From a virus, in the IMG/VR virus record IMGVR_UViG_3300031673_006058, positions 1 through 28,439 of that record: 28,439 nt of DNA. One strand, written 5' to 3'. The position numbers and the translations under genes are program-made. Positions 1 through 5,752 of the stretch are shown one piece after another. The notes under the pieces were generated by a model. It worked only from the letters and a program-made list of their open reading frames with translations, had not been told where the DNA came from and made no database searches. Numbering within the stretch: position 1 is the first letter of the stretch; every line of letters begins with the position of its first letter.

Positions 1-33
1 TGTTGTGACTGGGATGACGGAGATGTCGGGCAT
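1..33 (-). CDS. 5' end of an unknown gene, cut by the window edge
   Basis: An ATG at 33 opens a frame that stays open to base 1 (11 codons, starting MPDISVIPVTT). An AGGA ribosome-binding sequence lies 7 bases before it and the preceding gene stops at 42, so it continues the same tightly packed minus-strand operon. Too little is visible to suggest a function. Confidence 0.45.
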   Translation of the reverse strand, partial: MPDISVIPVTT

Positions 34-41
34 ACCTAATC

Positions 42-188
42 CTACATTGCAGCATATACCATGCCCAGGCCGATGACGATCAACGCTACGCCAAGAAGAT
101 CGTTAATGCTCTGCTGTCTCAACTGCAATACCCCCAACACCAAACACCCCCCCAACACCAATTTCATTGATCGGGAGCGCGAAGTCAA
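42..188 (-). CDS. small two-helix membrane protein, candidate holin
   Basis: A 48-residue frame starting at a TTG (186-188) that overlaps the upstream TGA (185-187) as TTGA, the same 4-base coupling used across this operon. An AGGA lies 6 bases upstream. An ATG at 167 is the alternative start but has no visible Shine-Dalgarno sequence. Two hydrophobic stretches (LVLGGCLVLGVLQL and DLLGVALIVIGLGMVYAAM) are separated by a short polar RQQSIN turn, which fits a helical hairpin in the inner membrane. The basic N-terminus (TSRSRSMK) favours a cytoplasmic end. Position two genes after the M15 endolysin makes a holin or antiholin role plausible. That is inference from size, topology and context only. 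Confidence 0.5.
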   Translation of the reverse strand: MTSRSRSMKLVLGGCLVLGVLQLRQQSINDLLGVALIVIGLGMVYAAM

Positions 189-364
189 CTCTTGTCCTGA
201 GACTTGACTTTTGAGGGTCGTATAACAACGCACCCATACTCACACTCTAGGGCGCAGATTTCCCTCTCGGTCATGTCACTAAGCCTGCGGACCGGAGGGA
301 AGTTGAATGAGCCTGTGTCGAACTTGAATGGTGCGCGCCGCTTAGACTTTTTCTTTGTGTCCAT
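185..364 (-). CDS. small hypothetical protein (59 aa)
   Basis: Starts at an ATG (362-364) inside the last codons of the endolysin gene and ends at a TGA that overlaps the TTG of the next gene. The protein begins MDTKKKSKRRAPFKF, with a strongly basic N-terminus. It continues through an aromatic and proline patch (SFNFPPVRR) into TEREICALECEYGCVVIRP, which has three cysteines. It fills the otherwise empty stretch between the endolysin stop and the small membrane protein, and both junctions are overlaps, which is the main evidence that it is real. I do not recognise the family. A role with the neighbouring lysis genes is only a guess. Confidence 0.55.
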   Translation of the reverse strand: MDTKKKSKRRAPFKFDTGSFNFPPVRRLSDMTEREICALECEYGCVVIRPSKVKSQDKS

Positions 365-1172
365 CGCGCGCTACCCACTCAAAGTGCATCGGGTCAAGGA
401 AGGTGTGGTCTTCTGTGCGTCCGTCCTCATCCCAATCAGATCCCCACGAGAACCCACAGCTAGCGAATGCCTGCACGAAGTCCGCTGGGACACCGTTAGG
501 CCAACGCTTCATGTACTCCGCTGAGTACGCCTTGGGAGCTTTACCCTTGGCGTAGTGTTGTCCGCTGTTGGCTGGTGGATTGATGTCGAAGGCCACCCCG
601 AACGAGTGCATCGAGAGGCTCTTGCTCGGGTTGTTCTGCATATGGCGGAAGTTGTAGCTGCCAAGCTTCGTGATGGCGTACCCAGGGCAAGTGATCGTTG
701 CTCGTCGAAGTGCCTCACGTAGGTAAGGCTCAACCATCTTGTGGACCTTGATCCATTGGTTGGCTGGTGCGCCTGGTAGCTTGTTGCCAAGCTTCTGGTG
801 ACACTCGATGATGTTGTCCCGATACCAGGTCTTGCTCATCACGTTGGAGCCTGGAGAGGTCTCAGGTTGACCAAAGTAACCTACCTGCTCGCCCAGCCTG
901 GGCTGCGAGGTCTCAGGACCGTCCCATGGGAGCCACTTGCCATCCACGCATTGGTCATATGCCGCAGCTGGATTTGGTGCCTTAGACCACTCCGCGTCGA
1001 TGCTTGACTGGATGGTCTTCTGTGTCATGGGACCAGCCTGTCCGTCGTCTACTAGGTCATGCGACTGCTGCCAGTGCTGCACGAGTCGCACGATCATCTC
1101 TGGTGTGAAGTCGTCCTCCTCATACTCAGCTGCGTTGTAATCGGCGGCTTTCAATACTTGATCAGGCTTCAT
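342..1172 (-). CDS. endolysin: peptidoglycan-binding domain plus M15 D-Ala-D-Ala peptidase
   Basis: A 276-aa peptidoglycan peptidase. Residues 22-58 resemble a PG_binding_1 module (HWQQSHDL followed by DDGQAGPMTQ, the usual GxxGPxT turn). Residues 115-276 resemble Peptidase_M15_4: HSFGVAFDIN supplies zinc ligands H189 and D196, and DPMHFEW supplies H263. M15 enzymes of phages cleave peptide stems in the cell wall. A longer open frame runs upstream to 1364, but it lies inside the nuclease gene and reads as shadow sequence. The ATG at 1172 overlaps the nuclease stop by 11 bases with a GAAG-rich stretch before it, so I chose it. No signal peptide is visible, so export would need a holin. Confidence 0.85.
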   Translation of the reverse strand: MKPDQVLKAADYNAAEYEEDDFTPEMIVRLVQHWQQSHDLVDDGQAGPMTQKTIQSSIDAEWSKAPNPAAAYDQCVDGKWLPWDGPETSQPRLGEQVGYFGQPETSPGSNVMSKTWYRDNIIECHQKLGNKLPGAPANQWIKVHKMVEPYLREALRRATITCPGYAITKLGSYNFRHMQNNPSKSLSMHSFGVAFDINPPANSGQHYAKGKAPKAYSAEYMKRWPNGVPADFVQAFASCGFSWGSDWDEDGRTEDHTFLDPMHFEWVARDGHKEKV

Positions 1173-1617
1173 CGTCTTCACTTCGTTCGTAGGCGTTGGC
1201 TGCTTCGTAAACTGCCCGTTGTTGGTCCTGGATTTCTTTGCGCTTGGCCCAAGTCTTTTTGGTCCCTCCGAGGTATTCGACCCCGTGCCCAGCATCGATA
1301 ATGCACTGCGTAAGAGACGTTTGATCAGCGTAGCCATCCACCCAAATTTCAACCATCCAATCAAATTTACCGTCCCCCTTGTGCGTGGATATGATCAAAG
1401 TCTTGTCCCGAAGCATCTCGTCAACGAATGCCTTAGCCTCGCCTGCGTACACCTTCTCCAGCGCAGTGACGCCACTGCCTCGAATCTCTGGAGTATTGAC
1501 GCCCCAGAGCCTGTACTTGCCGACGCTCTGCCAACCTTCTCCACGGTCAATCGTGAGCCAGATGGTGTCACCGTCCCAGACGTGGTGCAGCTTCGCTCTG
1601 AAGGTATATGGGGTCAT
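1162..1617 (-). CDS. staphylococcal-nuclease-like (SNase/TNase) domain protein with altered active site
   Basis: A 151-aa single-domain protein about the size of mature staphylococcal nuclease. The OB-fold signature is clear: HVWDGDTIWLTID (residues 12-24) and YRLWGVNTPEIRG (35-47), then GEAKAFVDEML and EIWVDG. The residues matching SNase D21, R35 and E43 are present (D17, R36, E44). The position of calcium ligand D40 is N41. The strand that usually carries catalytic R87 reads GKFDWMVEIW with no arginine. It may therefore be a weak or non-catalytic nucleic-acid-binding protein rather than an active nuclease. Its ATG overlaps the previous stop (ATGA). It sits just before the endolysin. Confidence 0.8.
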   Translation of the reverse strand: MTPYTFRAKLHHVWDGDTIWLTIDRGEGWQSVGKYRLWGVNTPEIRGSGVTALEKVYAGEAKAFVDEMLRDKTLIISTHKGDGKFDWMVEIWVDGYADQTSLTQCIIDAGHGVEYLGGTKKTWAKRKEIQDQQRAVYEAANAYERSEDDEA

Positions 1618-1823
1618 GCTTGGGGCTCCGTAGCTCGTTGCTGCCTGCGCTCCTCGTGCTTCTCAGCACAAGAGGTGTGAACCCCTACCATCTTCATGCC
1701 GCCTGCAGCCCTGTGCATGAAACGCTGCTCGCACTTCGGTCCGTCACAGAAGAAACAAGTCATCTCGTCTTCGTCGTTGTTCTCCAACCAGAACTGCAAC
1801 CGTTGGGGCTTTGGCGTTGACAT
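1614..1823 (-). CDS. small cysteine-rich protein, probable zinc binding
   Basis: A 69-aa protein with TCFFCDGPKC near the middle and a further Cys at SCAEKH, enough for one zinc knuckle (CxxC...C, with nearby His residues as possible ligands). The ATG at 1823 lies 7 bases after the preceding gene's stop, with an AATAGG stretch as a modest ribosome-binding site. The frame is open upstream to 1862, but that part overlaps the protease gene. The stop overlaps the nuclease ATG. The C-terminus is highly charged (EKHEERRQQRATE). No family recognised. Confidence 0.65.
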   Translation of the reverse strand: MSTPKPQRLQFWLENNDEDEMTCFFCDGPKCEQRFMHRAAGGMKMVGVHTSCAEKHEERRQQRATEPQA

Positions 1824-1830
1824 AGGAAAC

Positions 1831-2493
1831 CTATTCGGTTGGCTCTTTTGGTGGAGATGCACAGAACCTCTTTCTCACTGCTTTGAGGTCCTTGTCGGAC
1901 AGCAGGATGATGGGTGTCGCCTGGTTGACCTCGAGCTTGGGCAGCTTCGCCATCGCACCTCTGCGACCATCTGGCAGACCAAGTTCGTGTCCCAGTTCGT
2001 GATAGATGATGAAGGCTTGTTGCCAAGTGTCACCTGGGTAGTTGATATGGATCTCGCCACGCTCTCCGCAGTAGTAAGCGCCACCGAAGTCATCACTATC
2101 GAGTCCCACGTAATCGATGTCGTTGCATGGGATTTCTGTGATGTTTTTGATTGTGATGTCTGCGTTGTCTTCAACGATCTTGAACACAGGACCACTGTCG
2201 CAGTCGATATGGCCATTGAGTAACTCCACCGCAGTGGTGCCTGATTCCTCGAACCGCTCAAAGGCCACTGTGATGGGCGACTTCTTCCAGTGAGGTTCCC
2301 GAAGCTCTGTGTCTGGTAAGTTGTGTGTGGCTAGCCAGAGACCGACGAAGCATGCGAGCGTCACTGGAATAGCTATCGCGAGACGCTGCCACTGCTTGAG
2401 CATCAGGAAGCGATCCTGAAACAGTGCCAAGAGTGCAACCACCACCAAGATGATGATAGCCACGACTGGAACAAATATTGCGGTTGTGCTCAT
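1831..2493 (-). CDS. membrane-anchored metzincin-like zinc metalloprotease
   Basis: A 220-aa protein. Residues 5-26 (FVPVVAIIILVVVALLALF) and about 38-56 (LAIAIPVTLACFVGLWLA) are two transmembrane segments. The rest is a soluble domain with a perfect extended zinc motif, HELGHELGLPD (H165, E166, H169, D175). The HExxHxxGLPD form with Asp as third ligand is typical of snapalysin (M7) and related metzincins. M181 in RGAMAK could be the Met-turn. Four cysteines in the soluble part (IDCDSG, IPCND, YYCGER, FCAS) could form disulphides if it faces the periplasm. The ATG at 2493 overlaps the stop of the 36-aa gene (ATGA); the open frame upstream of it is ignored. Membrane protease is well supported; substrate unknown. 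Confidence 0.75.
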   Translation of the reverse strand: MSTTAIFVPVVAIIILVVVALLALFQDRFLMLKQWQRLAIAIPVTLACFVGLWLATHNLPDTELREPHWKKSPITVAFERFEESGTTAVELLNGHIDCDSGPVFKIVEDNADITIKNITEIPCNDIDYVGLDSDDFGGAYYCGERGEIHINYPGDTWQQAFIIYHELGHELGLPDGRRGAMAKLPKLEVNQATPIILLSDKDLKAVRKRFCASPPKEPTE

Positions 2494-2600
2494 ATGATCT
2501 TGACCATCCACAAGACCGCAATCGCACACGCAACGATGATAGCCACGTCTTTGACCATCGACAGCTTGAGCTTATGTATTGCGAGTTCCCTGTGGTCCAT
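2490..2600 (-). CDS. 36-aa single-pass membrane microprotein
   Basis: A 36-residue gene coupled at both ends. Its ATG shares one base with the preceding TAA (TAATG at 2600), and its TGA overlaps the protease ATG (ATGA at 2490-2493). It begins MDHRELAIHKLKLSMVKD, amphipathic and positively charged, followed by one hydrophobic helix (VAIIVACAIAVLWMV). This fits an inner-membrane peptide with the basic end inside. Direct coupling to the membrane-anchored protease suggests a partner or regulator of it. A small pinholin-like role is another option. Neither is shown by sequence. Confidence 0.65.
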   Translation of the reverse strand: MDHRELAIHKLKLSMVKDVAIIVACAIAVLWMVKII

Positions 2601-3109
2601 TAGAAGTTCCACTTTGCGTCTGCGCGTATCAGATTCCCCGGTGATTCTGATTCTGTACTAGAAAGCTCGATGATGTCCAATTCCGCACCTTCTGGCAAGC
2701 ACACTAATGACGTGTTTTCACCTAGTTGGCGGCGCACTTGCCTCTCCATCGCAGCCAATGCCTCATGGTGAATGGGCGGTTGGCCCTTCGGCCACTTCAG
2801 AACCATCACACGCTTGAGACGGTCATCAGCACTGAGAGTGATCTCCTCCGCCTTGTGTCCTTGAATCAGAACATCCTTAGCTGGCGCTGCGATGTTGGGA
2901 GCATTGCGTCGTGCAGGCAACTCACGAACACCACCACCACCAACGCACTCAAGGGAGATCCGGTTCCCTTGGTGCATGTTGCAAGACATCTGCACGTTGA
3001 TGACACCTTGGATCTCTCTACCGTCTTGGTCCCCGATGAACGTGTGCCCATCAGGTGCGCGCCATAGAGTGAGCTGTAGCTTGTCGGACTCAGCGGGTAT
3101 CTTCGGCAT
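2600..3109 (-). CDS. hypothetical protein with C-terminal WNF tail (169 aa)
   Basis: Not recognised. Begins MPKIPAESDKLQLTLWR and has a beta-rich pattern in the first 60 residues (LTLWRAPDGHTFIGDQDGRE, then VINVQMSC). An internal NAPNIAAPAKD near residue 70 resembles the N-termini of the phage polymerase, RuvC and HTH proteins. The last residues are ADAKWNF, matching the DADWNF ends of two other proteins in this operon (4099-4686 and 4683-5108). The start shares one base with the dNMP kinase stop (TGATG), and the stop shares one base with the next ATG. Confidence 0.75.
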   Translation of the reverse strand: MPKIPAESDKLQLTLWRAPDGHTFIGDQDGREIQGVINVQMSCNMHQGNRISLECVGGGGVRELPARRNAPNIAAPAKDVLIQGHKAEEITLSADDRLKRVMVLKWPKGQPPIHHEALAAMERQVRRQLGENTSLVCLPEGAELDIIELSSTESESPGNLIRADAKWNF

Positions 3110-3750
3110 CAGTCGATCTTGTGTGTCTTGAACAGCTCCTCTTTGCTGTGCGTCGGCGGGAAGAGTGTCGCAAATACCGCGTCCACCTTCTCCTTGAGGT
3201 CGGTGCTGTCAGTACTCTTCTTACTGATGATGGTGTGGTCGATGAACTTCGGCGGAACCAATTCCACTTGCGCTTCGCTGGGATGGTTCGGGTCTCGATT
3301 ACTCACTGCGTCTGGGCAGGTCAACTTGATGACACGAGAGTTGATGGTGTCGTCGTTGTAAAAGGCTTCCGCCTCGTTGATGTACCGCATGTCGTCGATG
3401 ACGAATACCAGGTTGTCCTTGTCATCACTCGCATTGAACAGTTGGTGAATCTCATTGATCGCACCGTCGTACCAGACCAGCTGGCGAATCTCTTGGCGTG
3501 CACCTTCTCCGAGACGCTGCATGAACTCCCCAGAACTGAATCCGAAGCGAGGGTCAACAGCTTCCTTTGCTTCCGTTGCACCGTATAGCTGCTCGTCTGT
3601 GAGGGGCAGCAACCTCTTAGCAAGACGCTTCAGTGGTCCTGCGAAACTAACAATGCGCGCATTGTGCTGGGTAACTAGGTGGCGAGCTGCTGTGGTCTTC
3701 CCGTGGCCAGCACGAGCAAGAAAAGCTACTACTTTGGGTTTCTTTGTCAT
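3109..3750 (-). CDS. deoxynucleoside monophosphate kinase (T4 gp1-like)
   Basis: A 213-aa P-loop kinase. The N-terminus VVAFLARAGHGKTTAA carries Walker A (K18). IVSFAGPLKRLAK and the segment GFSSGEFMQRLGEGARQ match the substrate and LID region pattern of phage dNMP kinases, and FVIDDMRYINEAEAF supplies the acidic strand. This family phosphorylates dNMPs to dNDPs, which fits the ribonucleotide reductase in the same window. The start overlaps the stop of the zinc-ribbon gene (ATGA at 3747-3750). Confidence 0.8.
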   Translation of the reverse strand: MTKKPKVVAFLARAGHGKTTAARHLVTQHNARIVSFAGPLKRLAKRLLPLTDEQLYGATEAKEAVDPRFGFSSGEFMQRLGEGARQEIRQLVWYDGAINEIHQLFNASDDKDNLVFVIDDMRYINEAEAFYNDDTINSRVIKLTCPDAVSNRDPNHPSEAQVELVPPKFIDHTIISKKSTDSTDLKEKVDAVFATLFPPTHSKEELFKTHKID

Positions 3751-4097
3751 TTGTTGTTTCCCCCACGATGTCTGCGCTTCGTGCGAAGCACACTTGTTGG
3801 TTTAATATCAGTGTTGTGGTCTGCCCAGTGGTCGTCTTCGGTCGAAGTGAAGAACTCGACAAGGCCACCATTTGGTGTCTGCTGTGTGGAAGCTTCAGGT
3901 AAGGGAGGAGGAACTCGGTCCCTTCGTCTATCCGGTTGAGTTGCTGCCTCTTCTGCACGCTCCTTGCGGTTCTTCTGGCGACAACTCCAGCAACGCTTTG
4001 GGAATTCTAGCTCTCGGGACAAAAAGAATTCTTGATCCTTCTCAGAGATATAGAAATCGTGCTCGCACTGCACGCATAATTTGAAAATCTTGGTCAT
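3747..4097 (-). CDS. probable zinc-ribbon protein (zf-trcl type)
   Basis: A 116-aa protein. Residues 4-40 follow the probable-zinc-binding (zf-trcl) pattern: KLCVQCEHDFYISEKDQEFF, then FPKRCWSCRQKNRKER. Two CxxC knuckles are separated by an SEKDQEFF helix. The remainder is a low-complexity charged tail (RRRDRVPPPLPEAST, then KRRHRGGNNK). The ATG at 4097 follows the upstream TGA after one base; the open frame up to 4136 would overlap that gene and is not used. The function of this family is unknown; RNA or DNA binding is plausible from the tail charge. Confidence 0.7.
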   Translation of the reverse strand: MTKIFKLCVQCEHDFYISEKDQEFFLSRELEFPKRCWSCRQKNRKERAEEAATQPDRRRDRVPPPLPEASTQQTPNGGLVEFFTSTEDDHWADHNTDIKPTSVLRTKRRHRGGNNK

Positions 4098-4098
4098 C

Positions 4099-4686
4099 TC
4101 AGAAATTCCAGTCCGCATCCTTCGCACGTTGGCCAAACAACTTGCCCAATTGGCCCTCTTGCTCTTTGTGCTCTCGCAACCCCTTGTGCATCAGGAAACC
4201 CTGAATAGACTCAGCGCTTTCATGCACGCAAACATCGCTAATGCAGAAGCCAAAGTCAAACACGCAGATCAGTCCATACGCGGTTGGGTCTGAAATAGCT
4301 ACTGCGTTGTCTGGTAGCTCAGGATAACCAGGAATAGGCAACACGTGATCTTGTCCGATTAGTCGCAGTGAAGTGTCACAGGGCAGTCGGTACTCAAAAT
4401 GTCCAGCCTTGTTCGATGGGTCCATCGGATGTTGGAGCGCCTGCATGGCGTGGGAAAGCTCTTGGTACTGGCTCGTTCGCATATGCGCGTACAGAGGAAT
4501 TCCGTAATGCTTGCCTGTCTCGATGAATTGGCTGGTGAAGATGTCGCACGCCTGCTGCCACAGCTTGTACGGGTTGTTGCCCCGGTCAACTTTGCCTGTT
4601 ACGGATAAACCCTTAGGCTGAGCCTTGGACATGCGCTCCAACGCCCGCAAAGATTTTTGAAAGTTATCTGAGGACGGGTTGCTCAA
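4099..4686 (-). CDS. hypothetical protein with C-terminal DADWNF tail (195 aa)
   Basis: Not recognised. A mixed alpha/beta protein starting MSNPSSDNFQKSLRALERMS, with aromatic-rich segments (KHYGIPLYAHMRTSQYQELS, then YGLICVFDFGFCISDVCVHE). It ends in KDADWNF. The tail differs from the others at synonymous positions (GATGCGGACTGGAATTTC), so it looks conserved as peptide rather than as a copied DNA element. The start overlaps the stop of the preceding gene (ATGA at 4683-4686). Confidence 0.75.
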   Translation of the reverse strand: MSNPSSDNFQKSLRALERMSKAQPKGLSVTGKVDRGNNPYKLWQQACDIFTSQFIETGKHYGIPLYAHMRTSQYQELSHAMQALQHPMDPSNKAGHFEYRLPCDTSLRLIGQDHVLPIPGYPELPDNAVAISDPTAYGLICVFDFGFCISDVCVHESAESIQGFLMHKGLREHKEQEGQLGKLFGQRAKDADWNF

Positions 4687-5108
4687 AAGTTCCAGTCTGC
4701 ATCGTTGCGCTTGATCGCAGGACGCTTTGGCTTATCGATGGGGTCGTCGTCCGTGATCTTGGCTGTCTTCTCTTCACCTGTGTGCGGGTCCACCCACTTC
4801 GCCTCAGCTTCATGCACCTGGACGCGCTTGCCTGTTGCGTACTCGGCTTTGTCGGTTGGCGGACCAGACATGAGTTGCAATTTGCGTGAAGGGAACGACA
4901 ACTCCTGTCCGCTCTTAAAGCGAATTGTTGGGTGCTCACTACCCTCACCTTTGACGATGGTGCCGATTTGGCCTGCCATCAAACCTGTCGAAGCAGTGAC
5001 GCGAACTTTCGCCCCAACCTCGCAAGTACTCGCAGTGAGTGTAGAGCCTGAGTCTCTACCTCTGCGTGACACTGTTTCAGCTCCCGGTGGTCCGTGGTGC
5101 TGGTTCAC
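4683..5108 (-). CDS. KOW/SH3-like small protein with C-terminal DADWNF tail (141 aa)
   Basis: Residues about 30-75 resemble a KOW/SH3-type barrel: GAKVRVTASTGLMAGQIGTI followed by IRFKSGQELSFPSRKLQL, the G-x-V...G-x-G-T-I pattern of KOW motifs. The N-terminal 28 residues are polar and low complexity. The last 35 are charged and end RNDADWNF. KOW modules usually bind RNA, ribosomes or RNA polymerase; no target can be named here. The ATG overlaps the stop of the HTH gene (4 bases). Confidence 0.65.
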   Translation of the reverse strand: MNQHHGPPGAETVSRRGRDSGSTLTASTCEVGAKVRVTASTGLMAGQIGTIVKGEGSEHPTIRFKSGQELSFPSRKLQLMSGPPTDKAEYATGKRVQVHEAEAKWVDPHTGEEKTAKITDDDPIDKPKRPAIKRNDADWNF

Positions 5109-5752
5109 GTCTCTTCGTTTTCAGTTTCATAGTCCAAAGTCCCATCCGTTTCCACTGGAGTCACGTCGATGATGTTGTCATCTTTCTCCCGTGTCGGTTC
5201 CAGTAGATTAGTAGTTAAGCTCTGATCAATCAAAGCTTTTGCTACACGCTCGCGCATATCGTCGTCCCACTCAAGTTGGTGGGTGTGCATCACTTCGACC
5301 TTGTGGGTTTCTTTCTGGATCACTCCAGTGTCTACCAAGGTCTTGGTACGATCATTCTGTGTGAGCCGAATCAGATCGAGGGCCTTGATGCGCGTCTGTG
5401 AGCCTGGCTTCGCCTCGAGATAAGTCTGCCACGCACACTGGTCCACCATGTCCAGTCGCTCTGCAGATTCGACTACGTGCTGGTCCTTGTCATACTTGAC
5501 AGCCTCGCCAGCTTGTTCGTCCCTGATGGCTGCGAGGTCCTTGGTGATGGTTGAATGATCTACTCCGACTTTGGTAGCAATCTCGCTGGGAGACATTCCT
5601 TGGAGCCGAAGCTTGCGAACCTCATAGCGGCGATCCCGGACCTCGACCTTGGAGATGCTGCGCTGAGCATTCTTCTTGGTCTTGGCCAAAGCCTGCTTGC
5701 TGAGCCGACGCGGCTTGTTGGTCGGTGCAGCTATGTTGTTGCCGTTGCTCAA
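5105..5752 (-). CDS. HTH protein, possible terminase small subunit
   Basis: A 215-aa protein. After a basic N-terminus (NNIAAPTNKPRRLSKQALAK), residues 53-73 form a clear helix-turn-helix: MSPSEIATKVGVDHSTITKD. A helical region and an acidic C-terminus (ETDGTLDYETENEET) follow. HTH, oligomerising helices and acidic tail describe terminase small subunits, and it is translationally coupled to the large subunit (ATGA at 5749-5752). It lies after the large subunit rather than before it, which is less common. A transcription regulator is the alternative. Confidence 0.55.
   Translation of the reverse strand: MSNGNNIAAPTNKPRRLSKQALAKTKKNAQRSISKVEVRDRRYEVRKLRLQGMSPSEIATKVGVDHSTITKDLAAIRDEQAGEAVKYDKDQHVVESAERLDMVDQCAWQTYLEAKPGSQTRIKALDLIRLTQNDRTKTLVDTGVIQKETHKVEVMHTHQLEWDDDMRERVAKALIDQSLTTNLLEPTREKDDNIIDVTPVETDGTLDYETENEET

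Noticed and set aside
1173-1364. N-terminal extension of the endolysin frame
   Set aside because: It overlaps the SNase-like gene, has no conserved content, and the ATG at 1172 gives the usual coupled start.
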